A DNA stretch of 64,000 nucleotides from DATBFG01 sp036558645 (GTDB lineage: Bacteria; Acidobacteriota; Terriglobia; Terriglobales; Acidobacteriaceae): assembly GCA_036558645.1 (NCBI GenBank), contig DATBFG010000088.1, positions 1-64,000 on the forward strand, given 5' to 3'. This document shows, one piece after another, positions 1 to 8,895 of this stretch (the first letter of the stretch is position 1; each line of letters opens with the position of its first letter). The notes below the pieces were generated by a model. The model searched no databases and had not been told where the DNA came from. It saw only the letters and a list, made by a program, of their open reading frames with translations. The position numbers and the translations under genes were made by a program.

Positions 1-1
1 T

Positions 2-781
2 CTGTTCAAGCATACCCAGTTACAGGTCATCCTCAAGCCGCCGCCCGAAGATGTCCAAGATATGTATCTTGAATCGCTGGCCGCAATCGGGATAGACCTT
101 CGACAACATGACATCAAGTTTGAAGAAGATAACTGGGAATCGCCTACGCTGGGTGCATGGGGAATCGGTTGGCAGGTGATGCTTGATGGTTTGGAGATCA
201 CGCAGTTCACTTATTTCCAGCAATGCGGAGGCGTGGATCTCGATCCTATCTCGGTTGAGCTGACGTATGGTCTGGAACGCATTGCGGCCTTCCTGCAGGA
301 TGTAGACGGCATTTACGACATAGTGTGGTCGCGCGATCCGGGCACCGATGAGGTCATAACCTACGGTGACGTGCGCCTCGCGGAAGAGTTGCAATTCTCG
401 GTTTACAACTTCGAGATGGCAGTTGTCGAGAAGACCTGGCATCACTTTTCGACATGTGAGTCTGAATGTAAGGCCTTGCTGGAGCAGTATTCAGAATTGA
501 AGCGAAAAGGTGCAGAAGGTAAAGAAGTGGGATCTTCGTCCGAGAAGAGGCGTTTCCCGCTGCTTGCAGCGTACGATCTCTGCCTGAAATGCTCGCACCT
601 GTTCAACATTCTGGACGCTCGCGGTGCGATTTCGGTTACGGAACGCGTCGGGATCATTGCCCGGGTCCGGGCGCTGGCTGTAGGGATCGCCAAGGCCTGG
701 GTTGACCAGCAGGCGCAAGACGAGTCCGGTTCTGCCGATGAGCCGGAACCTGTCGCCAAAAGGGAAGCTGCGCCAGTCTAA
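2..781 (+). CDS. glyQ: Glycyl-tRNA synthetase alpha subunit (5' truncated by window edge)
   Basis: Alpha subunit of the bacterial alpha2-beta2 glycyl-tRNA synthetase, which forms glycyl-adenylate and charges tRNA-Gly in the cytoplasm. The frame is open from base 2, so the true start lies outside the window; the first in-window ATG (62) is internal. Visible family signatures are DNWESPTLGAWGIGW, the TYFQQCGG segment and the SVELTYGLERIA segment of the class II catalytic core. About 259 residues are present; the whole subunit is usually near 300, so roughly the first 40-60 are missing. The C-terminal tail is Ala/Glu-rich and probably disordered. glyS follows after about 97 bases on the same strand, the usual two-gene order. 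Identity is near certain. Confidence 0.97.
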   Translation: MFKHTQLQVILKPPPEDVQDMYLESLAAIGIDLRQHDIKFEEDNWESPTLGAWGIGWQVMLDGLEITQFTYFQQCGGVDLDPISVELTYGLERIAAFLQDVDGIYDIVWSRDPGTDEVITYGDVRLAEELQFSVYNFEMAVVEKTWHHFSTCESECKALLEQYSELKRKGAEGKEVGSSSEKRRFPLLAAYDLCLKCSHLFNILDARGAISVTERVGIIARVRALAVGIAKAWVDQQAQDESGSADEPEPVAKREAAPV

Positions 782-878
782 ATAATGGAGTTACGCGGGC
801 GGGGTGCCCGTACGAACGAATTGTGACGCTGCTCACATTCGATTGCCCGTCACTTCTGCGAAGATAAGAGTTCGATTC

Positions 879-3023
879 ATGCCTGATTTTCTGCTGGAAA
901 TTGGTTGCGAAGAAATTCCCGCCCGGATGATCGATGCCGCGTCCGAGGAGCTTACCCGGCGGGTTGGTGACCTCATCAACCGAGAGCGGCTGGCGACGAA
1001 CGCGACCGTTCGCGGATTCTCGACCCCCCGCCGATTAAGCGTAATCGCGTCTGGCGTTGCCGCAGCACAGCCGGATGTCGAGGAGCAGGTGATGGGGCCT
1101 TCGACAAAGGTCGCTTTCAACAATGGTCAACCCGGTCCTCCTGCACAGGCTTTTGCCAAGAAGGTCGGTGTAGATGTTTCTGCTCTGGAGAAAGTAACGA
1201 CTCCCAAGGGAGAGTATCTCTCTGCAAAGGTGAGAAAGATTGGGAGAAGCGCCAGCGATGTTCTGGCCGAGTTCCTGCCTAAGGAGATCTCTTCGGTCTA
1301 TTGGCCGAAGAACATGTACTGGCGCAAGAAGGGAGAGCTCTTTGTTCGCCCTATCCGCTGGCTAGTCGCGATGCTTGATGGCGCGGTTGTACCGCTGACC
1401 TTCGATGGTGTGATGGCCGATAAGCGATCGCACGGGCATCGCATCATCGGACAAGGCTTAGTGGAGATTGAGAATCCGAGTTCGTATGTTGATGCTCTTC
1501 ACCAGGCAGGCGTCTTGGGCCGCGAGGAACGATTAGCACAGATTCGAAAAGCGCTCGATGCCGCCACGCGTCAAATCCCTGGGGCGCGTTGGAGGGAAGA
1601 CAAAGAGCTGCTCGACGCAGTGGTCAACCTTACAGAATTTCCATCGGTCATCCTGGGGAATTTCGACCGGGAGTTCCTGGAACTTCCGGAGGAAGTGCTG
1701 GTCACAGTTATGCGCGACCATCAGAAATACTTCGCTGTCGAAGGAGCGGATGGTCGTTTGCTTCCCCACTTTCTGGCCGTCCTGAATACAAATGGCGATC
1801 CCTCCGGAATCATCCAGCACGGTCATGAGCGCGTGCTTCGTGCTCGATTCAGTGATGCCCGGTTCTTCTGGCAAATCGATCAAAAACATTCGTTGCGAGA
1901 AAGAACCGAGTGGCTGAAGCAGGTCACATTCCAGAAGGATCTGGGCAGCTACTACGAAAAGGAACTTCGCGTACAACGTGTATGCAGTTGGCTGGCCGAG
2001 CGCATCCGGCAGAGTGGTATCGCAATACGCCCCGGCGTCATTCACAAGGCGGGATTCCTGGCGAAGACCGATCTCACGACTGATCTGGTAAAGGAATTCA
2101 CAGAGCTGCAGGGAATTGTGGGAGGACTTTACGCACGGGTGCAGCAACTCGACGATGATCTCCCGGAGAGCACGCGGTTCATGATCGCGGACGTGATCTA
2201 CGATCATTACAAGCCCGAATCGATGGAAGACTCGCTTCCGCGCACTCTCGAGGGAGGGGTACTCTCGCTGTGCGATAAAGCTGACAGCATCGCCGGGATG
2301 TTTGCGCTGGGATTGCAGCCGACCGGATCCAAGGATCCTTTTGGGTTGCGGCGGCAGGCAAACGGAATCGTCCGAATCATCGCCGATTACAAAATACCGA
2401 TGCCTCTTAGCGAGTTATTCGTCGATGCTCGTGAGGCATACCGCGGATCGCGTGCAGAAAAGAAGTTTTCTGCCGATGTCGATTTTGCGAGCGCTGTCCG
2501 TGATTTCTTCCGCGAACGCCTGGAATTCTACCTGCGCGATGCCAAGGGATTTAAGTATGACGTGGTGGATGCTGTGCTGGCTGTGGATGCTGATGACGTA
2601 GTGGACGCTGTAGCAAGGACAGAAGCGGTAAGCAAAGTACGTCCCTCTCAGGATTTCGAATCCATCTCGGTGGCATTCAAGCGGATCAAGAACATTCTCC
2701 GGCAGGCTCAAGAAACTGGCAAGAGAGTTGGACCAAAGATTGTCGAGAACGCATTGGAAGATCCGGCAGAGAAAGAGTTGGCGGCCCGAATTCCAGAGAT
2801 TGCAAGCATGGTCGAGCAGATGCGGAGCGAGAAGAGGTACGAGGCGGCGCTTATTGAAATCTCAAAACTGCGCCCACAGGTCGATGCGTTCTTCGACAAG
2901 GTGATGGTGATGGTCGACGATGAAGGCATCCGAAGCAATCGCTTGGCTCTGCTCCAGGCGCTGCTGCGAAGTTTTTCGACGATTGCGGATTTTTCCGAGA
3001 TCGTGACGGAAGGAAAGGCTTAG
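879..3023 (+). CDS. glyS: Glycyl-tRNA synthetase beta subunit
   Basis: Beta subunit of glycyl-tRNA synthetase, carrying the tRNA-recognition parts of the alpha2-beta2 enzyme. The ATG at 879 gives MPDFLLEIGCEEIPARM, the canonical N-terminus of the family. An upstream in-frame start at 804 would add 25 residues unlike the family, so I reject it. The product is 714 residues, slightly longer than the roughly 690 of the enterobacterial protein. Recognisable blocks are FVRPIRWLVAMLDG, the VMRDHQKYFAVE block, the RFFWQIDQK block and the DPFGLRRQANGI block. The C-terminal part is the anticodon-binding helical region. It follows glyQ and is closed by a small GC hairpin at about 3035. Confidence 0.97.
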   Translation: MPDFLLEIGCEEIPARMIDAASEELTRRVGDLINRERLATNATVRGFSTPRRLSVIASGVAAAQPDVEEQVMGPSTKVAFNNGQPGPPAQAFAKKVGVDVSALEKVTTPKGEYLSAKVRKIGRSASDVLAEFLPKEISSVYWPKNMYWRKKGELFVRPIRWLVAMLDGAVVPLTFDGVMADKRSHGHRIIGQGLVEIENPSSYVDALHQAGVLGREERLAQIRKALDAATRQIPGARWREDKELLDAVVNLTEFPSVILGNFDREFLELPEEVLVTVMRDHQKYFAVEGADGRLLPHFLAVLNTNGDPSGIIQHGHERVLRARFSDARFFWQIDQKHSLRERTEWLKQVTFQKDLGSYYEKELRVQRVCSWLAERIRQSGIAIRPGVIHKAGFLAKTDLTTDLVKEFTELQGIVGGLYARVQQLDDDLPESTRFMIADVIYDHYKPESMEDSLPRTLEGGVLSLCDKADSIAGMFALGLQPTGSKDPFGLRRQANGIVRIIADYKIPMPLSELFVDAREAYRGSRAEKKFSADVDFASAVRDFFRERLEFYLRDAKGFKYDVVDAVLAVDADDVVDAVARTEAVSKVRPSQDFESISVAFKRIKNILRQAQETGKRVGPKIVENALEDPAEKELAARIPEIASMVEQMRSEKRYEAALIEISKLRPQVDAFFDKVMVMVDDEGIRSNRLALLQALLRSFSTIADFSEIVTEGKA

Positions 3024-3034
3024 TAACACTCACG

Positions 3035-3053
3035 CCGGCCCCGCGCCGGTTTT
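3035..3053 (+). terminator. Possible intrinsic terminator after glyS
   Basis: A 5-bp GC stem (CCGGC, a 5-base loop, GCCGG) lies 12 bases after the glyS stop and is followed by TTTT. The stem is short and the T-run is only four bases, so it may attenuate rather than fully stop transcription into ppdK. Confidence 0.4.
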
Positions 3054-3082
3054 GCGAAATTCAACTGTAAAGGACTAATACT

Positions 3083-5875
3083 ATGGCGACATCTACTATG
3101 CCCGAGACAGAAGTGGAACAAAGCGAAAAGAAGAGTGGCACAAAGTACGTTTATTTCTTTGGTGGCGGTAAAGCTGATGGCAACGGCAAGATGAAAGACG
3201 ATCTTGGCGGCAAAGGCGCCGGCTTGGCAGAAATGACAAATGCAGGACTGCCGGTGCCCCCGGGATTCACGATCCAAACAGAGGCCTGCCGACAATACAT
3301 GCGTGATAGCCGTGTCTCCAGCGAAGTCGATCGCCAGATGGAAGAAGCGCTTGCGAAGCTCGAGCAATTGCAGGGTCAGAAGCTCGGCAAGGGAGACAAT
3401 CCATTGCTGGTGAGCGTGCGCTCCGGCGCGAAGTTCTCCATGCCCGGGATGATGGATACGATTCTGAACCTTGGCCTCAACGATCAGAGCGTGGAAGCTC
3501 TCGCAAAGCGGAGCAACAATCCGCGCTTCGCCTATGACTCCTACCGGCGATTGATCCAGATGTTCGGAAACGTTGTGCTTGAAATTTCTAAGGCCGATTT
3601 CGACGAGGTCTTTGAGAACAAGAAGAAGCAGAAGAAGGCCAAACTCGACACCGAACTAGACGCGAAGGCATTGAAAGAAGTCATCGAGGAATACAAGAAG
3701 GTGGTGAAGAAGGCCACCAAGAAGGACTTCCCGCAGGATCCACATGAACAGTTGGTAATGGCGAGAGATGCTGTCTTCCGTTCCTGGCAGAACGACCGCG
3801 CCAAGCACTATCGCCGGATTAACAATATTTCCGATGATCTCGGAACAGCTGTGAACGTTCAGGCAATGGTGTACGGGAATCTCGGCGATACCAGCGGCAC
3901 GGGCGTCGGCTTTACGCGGAACCCAGCCACGGGCGATAAGGAGTTCTATGGCGAGTTTCTGCTAAACGCACAGGGCGAAGACGTAGTATCGGGCGTGCGT
4001 ACCCCGGTACACATCCTTGAGCTCGAGAAGATCATGCCGCAGGTCTACAACCAGCTGCGCGACATCACCACGCGGCTGGAGAAACATTACAAAGACATGC
4101 AGGACTTCGAGTTCACCATCCAGGACGGCAAGCTCTACATGCTGCAGACGCGCAATGGGAAGAGAACTGGACTGGCTGCTGTGCGGGTTGCGCTGGCGAT
4201 GGTAGACGAAGGACTGATCACGAAAGAAGAAGCCATCTTCCGCGTCGATCCGAACCAACTTTATGATTTCCTTGTTCCACGGCTGGATGAGAAGAGCGCG
4301 AAGGTGGTAGTTCTGGCGAAAGGCCTTCCAGCCTCTCCGGGCGCTGCTGTTGGTCAGATCGTCTTTACCGCGGACGAAGCGGTGGCGAAAGCTGGCCATG
4401 GATCGAAAAAGAATCCCGTGATCCTGGTCCGCGCAGAAACCACTCCCGAGGATATTCACGGGATGGAAGTGGCGATGGGCATCCTGACTTCTCGTGGCGG
4501 CATGACCAGTCACGCTGCTGTGGTCACTCGCGGCATGGGCAAGTGCTGCGTCGCGGGCGCCGGTGACATCGAGGTCAACGAGAAAGCACGTGAAATGCGC
4601 GTGAAGGGCCAGGTGTTCAAAGAAGGCGATTGGATTTCGCTCGACGGCACCACCGGTCGCGTCATTAAGGGCAAACTGAACACTCTTGCCCCGAAACCTG
4701 ACGATCCCGAGATGATGAAATTCATGAGTTGGTCGGAACCATTCCGCACAATGGGCGTGCGGGCCAACGCTGATATTCCGCGTGATGCGATCCAGGCGCG
4801 GGCTTTCGGTGCGGAGGGCATTGGCCTGTGCCGGACTGAGCACATGTTCTTCGGCGAAGAAAAGATTCCGCACATGCGGGCGATGATTCTTGCCGACAAC
4901 GAGAAAGACCGCCGGGCAGCATTGAAGAAGCTGTTGCCCATGCAGCGCAACGATTTTATAGGCGTGTTCCGCGCGATGGACGGCTTCCCGGTGACGATCC
5001 GCACTCTCGATCCGCCGCTGCATGAATTTCTGCCACGTCGTGAAGAGTTGATGGTTGACATTAACAATCTGCCGCATGCCGATGCCAAGCAGAAGAAGGA
5101 GATGGTCTCGAAGTACGGCGATTACGGTGTGAAGGGTGCGGGCGATCTGAAGAAGATTCTGCCGCAGCTTTTGAGCCGGGTAGAACAACTTCACGAGTTC
5201 AATCCCATGTTGGGACACCGCGGATGCCGTCTCGGAATCACATATCCCGAGATCACCGAAATGCAGGCGCGCGCCATCTTCGAAGCGGCAGTAGCCGTGG
5301 CCAAAGAGGGCGTCAAGGTCTATCCGGAAGTAATGATCCCGTTGATTGCGACAGTCAAGGAGATGGCAAACCAGGCAGCAATCGTTCGCCGCGTGGCCGA
5401 TGAGGTCTTCCAGGAAAAGGAGATGAAGGTTCCCTACTTGGTGGGCACGATGATTGAGTTGCCGCGCGCTGCCTTGGTAGCGGATGAAGTAGCGAAGGAA
5501 GCTGAGTTCTTCTCCTTTGGGACGAACGATCTCACCCAGACGACAATGGGTATTTCTCGCGACGACTTTAACAAGGTTCTGCCGGCGTACCTGGAGATCG
5601 GTATCCTGAAGCAGGATCCATTCGCGGTTCTCGATCGCGATGGCGTTGGACAACTCGTCCGCATGGCGACTGAACGCGGTCGTGGAACGCGATCCAAACT
5701 AAAGGTCGGCATCTGCGGCGAACACGGTGGCGAACCGTCGTCGGTTGAATTCTGCTACCAGACAGGGTTGAACTACGTCTCGTGCTCGCCATTCCGGGTA
5801 CTGACGGCCCGACTGGCGGCGGCGCAGGCAGCAGCCACGGACAAGCTGAAAGTCGAAGGCGGAAGGACGAAGTAA
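3083..5875 (+). CDS. ppdK: Pyruvate, phosphate dikinase
   Basis: Reversible conversion of pyruvate, ATP and phosphate to phosphoenolpyruvate, AMP and diphosphate, a cytoplasmic step at the PEP-pyruvate node. Domain order is complete: N-terminal nucleotide-binding part with the RSGAKFSMPGMMDTILNLG segment, the swivelling phosphohistidine domain with GGMTSHAAVVTRGMGKCC (His about 477), then the C-terminal PEP/pyruvate barrel with GHRGCRLGI and GICGEHGGE (Cys about 878). At 930 residues it is slightly longer than the usual 870-900. The extra length is a Lys-rich stretch around residues 175-215. The start ATG at 3083 follows AAAGGA about 8 bases upstream. It follows glyQS closely but has no functional tie to them that I can see. 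Confidence 0.97.
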   Translation: MATSTMPETEVEQSEKKSGTKYVYFFGGGKADGNGKMKDDLGGKGAGLAEMTNAGLPVPPGFTIQTEACRQYMRDSRVSSEVDRQMEEALAKLEQLQGQKLGKGDNPLLVSVRSGAKFSMPGMMDTILNLGLNDQSVEALAKRSNNPRFAYDSYRRLIQMFGNVVLEISKADFDEVFENKKKQKKAKLDTELDAKALKEVIEEYKKVVKKATKKDFPQDPHEQLVMARDAVFRSWQNDRAKHYRRINNISDDLGTAVNVQAMVYGNLGDTSGTGVGFTRNPATGDKEFYGEFLLNAQGEDVVSGVRTPVHILELEKIMPQVYNQLRDITTRLEKHYKDMQDFEFTIQDGKLYMLQTRNGKRTGLAAVRVALAMVDEGLITKEEAIFRVDPNQLYDFLVPRLDEKSAKVVVLAKGLPASPGAAVGQIVFTADEAVAKAGHGSKKNPVILVRAETTPEDIHGMEVAMGILTSRGGMTSHAAVVTRGMGKCCVAGAGDIEVNEKAREMRVKGQVFKEGDWISLDGTTGRVIKGKLNTLAPKPDDPEMMKFMSWSEPFRTMGVRANADIPRDAIQARAFGAEGIGLCRTEHMFFGEEKIPHMRAMILADNEKDRRAALKKLLPMQRNDFIGVFRAMDGFPVTIRTLDPPLHEFLPRREELMVDINNLPHADAKQKKEMVSKYGDYGVKGAGDLKKILPQLLSRVEQLHEFNPMLGHRGCRLGITYPEITEMQARAIFEAAVAVAKEGVKVYPEVMIPLIATVKEMANQAAIVRRVADEVFQEKEMKVPYLVGTMIELPRAALVADEVAKEAEFFSFGTNDLTQTTMGISRDDFNKVLPAYLEIGILKQDPFAVLDRDGVGQLVRMATERGRGTRSKLKVGICGEHGGEPSSVEFCYQTGLNYVSCSPFRVLTARLAAAQAAATDKLKVEGGRTK

Positions 5876-5881
5876 GAAACT

Positions 5882-5933
5882 AACCGCCGAGTACGCCGAG
5901 AAGAGAATGAATTTCTCAGCGTCTTCGGCGGTT
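5882..5933 (+). terminator. Long imperfect inverted repeat downstream of ppdK
   Basis: Two 21-base arms (5882-5902 and 5913-5933) pair with 18 of 21 positions identical and enclose a 10-base AT-rich loop. It starts 6 bases after the ppdK stop and lies 15 bases before the stop of the convergent gene, so it could act as a bidirectional terminator. There is no strong T-run. The sequence (AACCGCCGA...CGC.GAGAA) looks like a dispersed palindromic element rather than a simple hairpin. Confidence 0.6.
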
Positions 5934-5948
5934 CTTATTGTTGTGGTC

Positions 5949-6542
5949 TTACTGGACTTTCTGCAGGCGGCTGATCAGTTTCTGGGCCAGGTTTTCTTCT
6001 GATTCGGACCACAGCAGTCGGGCCTTCGCGCCGGCGTTCTGATCCAACCGGGTGGTGAAGTCGACCAACTTCTGAACGTTGGCGCGCAGCTTGGCTTCGG
6101 CCGCGCTGGTAAGCGTCAGCTGCTCCTGGATGAACGCTGAATCCATGCCGAAATCGATTTGGATGTGTCCCTCTTCTTCGAACGAGCCCTCGTCGAACTC
6201 AATACCACGCGCGATGAACTTCACCAGCGATGGTACTAGTACCCAGTCTTTCGTTTCTTCCGAAAGATTCCATAGATCCCAATAGGCTTCGAAGACATAG
6301 GCATAATCTTCATGCAAAAGGTCTGCCGCAAAGTTCACCGCTTCTACCGGAGGAATCCCAGGACGAAAGCGGTCTTCTAGGACGGTAGCTTCGTTCCAGG
6401 AAACCGGGTGCATTGCCACATATGTGACTCCGGGTTGCACCGACGAAAACGGAAATTGCTGCATCACGGCGAGAACTCGCGGAAGTATGTCTTCTGTGTC
6501 GAAGCTCGAGAACCAGAGGCTGAGATAGAGAGGATCGGCCAT
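5949..6542 (-). CDS. Conserved protein of unknown function
   Basis: I do not recognise a named family. From the internal ATG at 6542 the product is about 197 residues, begins MADPLYLSLWFSSFD and is soluble, acidic and rich in Trp and Phe. It has no signal peptide or membrane segment. Longer starts at 6644 or 6602 are possible; I prefer 6542 because the extra N-terminal residues are basic and low in order, but the ribosome site is weak in every case. A clear amphipathic C-terminal region (SAAEAKLRANVQKLV) suggests a helix. It is convergent with ppdK across the inverted repeat. Confidence 0.6.
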   Translation of the reverse strand: MADPLYLSLWFSSFDTEDILPRVLAVMQQFPFSSVQPGVTYVAMHPVSWNEATVLEDRFRPGIPPVEAVNFAADLLHEDYAYVFEAYWDLWNLSEETKDWVLVPSLVKFIARGIEFDEGSFEEEGHIQIDFGMDSAFIQEQLTLTSAAEAKLRANVQKLVDFTTRLDQNAGAKARLLWSESEENLAQKLISRLQKVQ

Positions 6543-6780
6543 AGAACTTGCCTGCGATGGAACTGTCTTGATTGTAAATGTTTTGGTCTGCTTAAAACCC
6601 ATCTCCAACGTCCGGCTGCTCAGCACGTGATTGGATGTGAGCACCTGCAGTGCCCATTATTTAGTGCAATTACGCGCAGCATCTCCGCCTTTACACCAAA
6701 TTTAATGGCCAACTTTGCTAAAATTAGATGTCGCCTCGACGTCTTCACCAACTCCTGATATAAAAATCCGACAAACTTAC

Positions 6781-6980
6781 GGAGGCATTTCGTGAAGATC
6801 CAGTCAACGCCGAACCGCTATCAAAAATTGTCAACAAAAACCTTTGAATTGGAACGCCTGCAATTGCGCTTAGAACGAAAATTTGAAAGCCATCACCTGG
6901 TTAATCTAAAAAACGGCTTAGAAAACAAGCTGCAAGCAAACGCCTCCTATAAGAAGGACCCTCATATTGTGCTGGGCTGA
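6781..6980 (+). CDS. Small AT-rich ORF with strong ribosome site (GTG start at 6792)
   Basis: A 62-residue ORF begins with GTG at 6792, preceded by GGAGG at 6781-6785 with a 6-base gap, a much better ribosome site than most shadow ORFs have. The product (MKIQSTPNRYQKLSTKTFEL...) is basic and polar, has no signal or membrane segment and matches no family I know. Its base composition is distinctly AT-richer than the neighbours, as is the 140-base upstream region, which contains GATATAAAAAT at about 6757, a possible -10. This could be a recent acquisition or a small regulatory protein. A chance ORF remains possible. Confidence 0.45.
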
Positions 6981-7058
6981 CGGCCGTGCATCTGTCCATC
7001 GGACCTGGGTGAAAGTTTCTCAAGGTGAGAGATAGCACCTCTCGTCCAGCTGACCTAA

Positions 7059-8774
7059 TCAGGCGGGGGCGGTGTAGCGGCTTTCGATGGCCTCCTTCAC
7101 TTTCCTGCGGCTTTCGCGCGCAGAGGTGTGTTTGTCCTGCTCGACCTTTGCAACGATCTGTGCGAGGTCATCGTCCTTGATAATCTCCCTGAACCAGTGG
7201 GAGTAGTCGCCACGCTGGAGATGATGCATCCAAGTACTGTCATCGATGCCATCCGCAAGTTGCACGAATATGTTCAAGTTCTGCGCCCGCAAGTTTAGTT
7301 TTGACTCGGGACCACGAAAATAGAAACTCTGTTCAAAAGAAAGCTCGCCCGCCGCATAGTTTCGGAGATGACGTCGCCGCTCACCGCTGCTTCGCGTCGC
7401 TTTGATATGGATAGGATTGCTGGCGTTCTTTCGAAACCACACTAGCGCTTCTCCTGTCTTAATTTCAACTTCGGATCCTTGAGGCTCCTGGACCTGAATC
7501 GCAGTAGCAAATGAGCGCAGGCTCTGCATAGGAGAGTGCCCGATGGCTACTACAACATCCACGAGATTCAAGGCTGCTTTTGCGACGTGGTCTGGATGAA
7601 CCGTGATGAGAATCGTGGACTCGAGCACTTGGGGAACCGTAGTGTTGATCGGAGTCCATGATGATGGCAACAAGTGATGGGCCTCGTCGATGACAAGCCA
7701 ATGTGGCCTTGCGGTGCGGGAGCGCAGGTCCTGGATATGCGGCAACAACTCGGAAAAATACCCGGGCCGGTCTTTGACGGGCACGCCAAGAAGGTTGACT
7801 ACGATGCTCTGCTGCGTGCTTTTCAACGCCCGCAGGAGAGCCTTGGGGTCGGGCCGATCGGAAACGGTTCCGAAGGAAAGAGTGCCCTTAAAATCTTCGT
7901 AGTCACCCTCCGGGTCTAGAAGGCAGAATTGGTAACTTTGATCAATCAACTGTTCGAGGATGCCGGACACTGCGGTCGACTTACCGCTGCCCGATGGTCC
8001 AGTCACAAGTATGCTGCCCTCAAATGGCCGTACTCTTATCTGCTGTGAGTTGTCATTGATCCTCTCGCCCAGTGAGAATGAGTGGCGTACCATTCGGGCG
8101 GTCACCTCGTGCAGGTCATCCTTAATGGTGTGCTCAACCAGCTCCCTAACACCCTCGCCGCGAGCTCCAGCGGTAACGAAATCAGCGCGTTCTTTGAGCG
8201 CCGGAAGAGCATTGGAAACAGCCACTGCGCATTCTGAAATGCCTAGAAATGCATGGTCATTTTCGGCGTCGCCGATGGAAACAACATTGTGAAGTGAAAT
8301 TCCAAGCTCATCGACTGCTGCTTTGAGGCCGCTGCCCTTGTTGACGCCGGATGGCAGCACCATCACGGCCCCTTTGTTGAACGTTACCTGCAGCTCCAAA
8401 CCGAGTTCACGGATCGTATTGAGTACGGCTTCTTCATGCGGCATCCACGTGGCCACGACAGCACGGCCTAACGAAAAAGGTATGCGCTTCTGCTCAAGAG
8501 CTACCACGAAGTTGTCGGGTGGTGGTTCGCATAGCACCTTCTCCTCGCGGCTTTCAGGCCGATAAAGCACTCCTCCGTTTTCCACAATTACACGGTCAAA
8601 GAGGTCAAGCTTGGGAAAGATTTCCCTGAGATCGGGAAGGTGTCTGCCGGTCACCAGTATCAGTTTTCTCCCGGACTGCTTCAGTCGCTCGATGGCTGCA
8701 AGGGTCGGCGGATCGACTTTGCCGTCATGAGCCAGGGTGCCGTCGTAGTCGGTCGCTATTACAAGAAATTGCAT
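7059..8774 (-). CDS. HAD-family phosphatase fused to HerA/VirB4-like P-loop ATPase
   Basis: Two-domain fusion. Residues 1 to about 215 are a class IIB HAD phosphatase: DYDGT at 9-13 carries the nucleophile Asp9 and the acid/base Asp11, then LVTGR and SIGDAEND (168-173) for the Mg site. From about 245 a P-loop ATPase follows, with Walker A GPSGSGKST at 259-267, an LDPEGDYE segment, and Walker B LVIDEAHH at 360-367, as in HerA/VirB4-type ATPases. I chose ATG 8774 because it gives MQFLVIATDYDGT, the normal HAD N-terminus; a GTG at 8801 would add nine residues. No signal peptide is visible, so it is probably cytoplasmic. The substrate cannot be read from the sequence. It is the last gene of the long minus-strand block. 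Confidence 0.85.
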   Translation of the reverse strand: MQFLVIATDYDGTLAHDGKVDPPTLAAIERLKQSGRKLILVTGRHLPDLREIFPKLDLFDRVIVENGGVLYRPESREEKVLCEPPPDNFVVALEQKRIPFSLGRAVVATWMPHEEAVLNTIRELGLELQVTFNKGAVMVLPSGVNKGSGLKAAVDELGISLHNVVSIGDAENDHAFLGISECAVAVSNALPALKERADFVTAGARGEGVRELVEHTIKDDLHEVTARMVRHSFSLGERINDNSQQIRVRPFEGSILVTGPSGSGKSTAVSGILEQLIDQSYQFCLLDPEGDYEDFKGTLSFGTVSDRPDPKALLRALKSTQQSIVVNLLGVPVKDRPGYFSELLPHIQDLRSRTARPHWLVIDEAHHLLPSSWTPINTTVPQVLESTILITVHPDHVAKAALNLVDVVVAIGHSPMQSLRSFATAIQVQEPQGSEVEIKTGEALVWFRKNASNPIHIKATRSSGERRRHLRNYAAGELSFEQSFYFRGPESKLNLRAQNLNIFVQLADGIDDSTWMHHLQRGDYSHWFREIIKDDDLAQIVAKVEQDKHTSARESRRKVKEAIESRYTAPA

Positions 8775-8895
8775 GGCGTTTGGATGCGCATTCGCCAACA
8801 CAGTTGCGTCGCCGAGTCGTCAGTAAGTTTTAGGCGGGTGAAAACGGGCTGGGTACGGAACGAATGTTTCATGACGGGGCCGTCCACTCGTGGGC

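Noticed and set aside
1533..2207. 224-codon open frame antisense to glyS
   Set aside because: Fully inside glyS on the other strand with no supporting motif.
3962..5653. 563-codon open frame antisense to ppdK
   Set aside because: Shadow frame caused by codon bias of a strongly conserved gene; no ribosome site, no family features.
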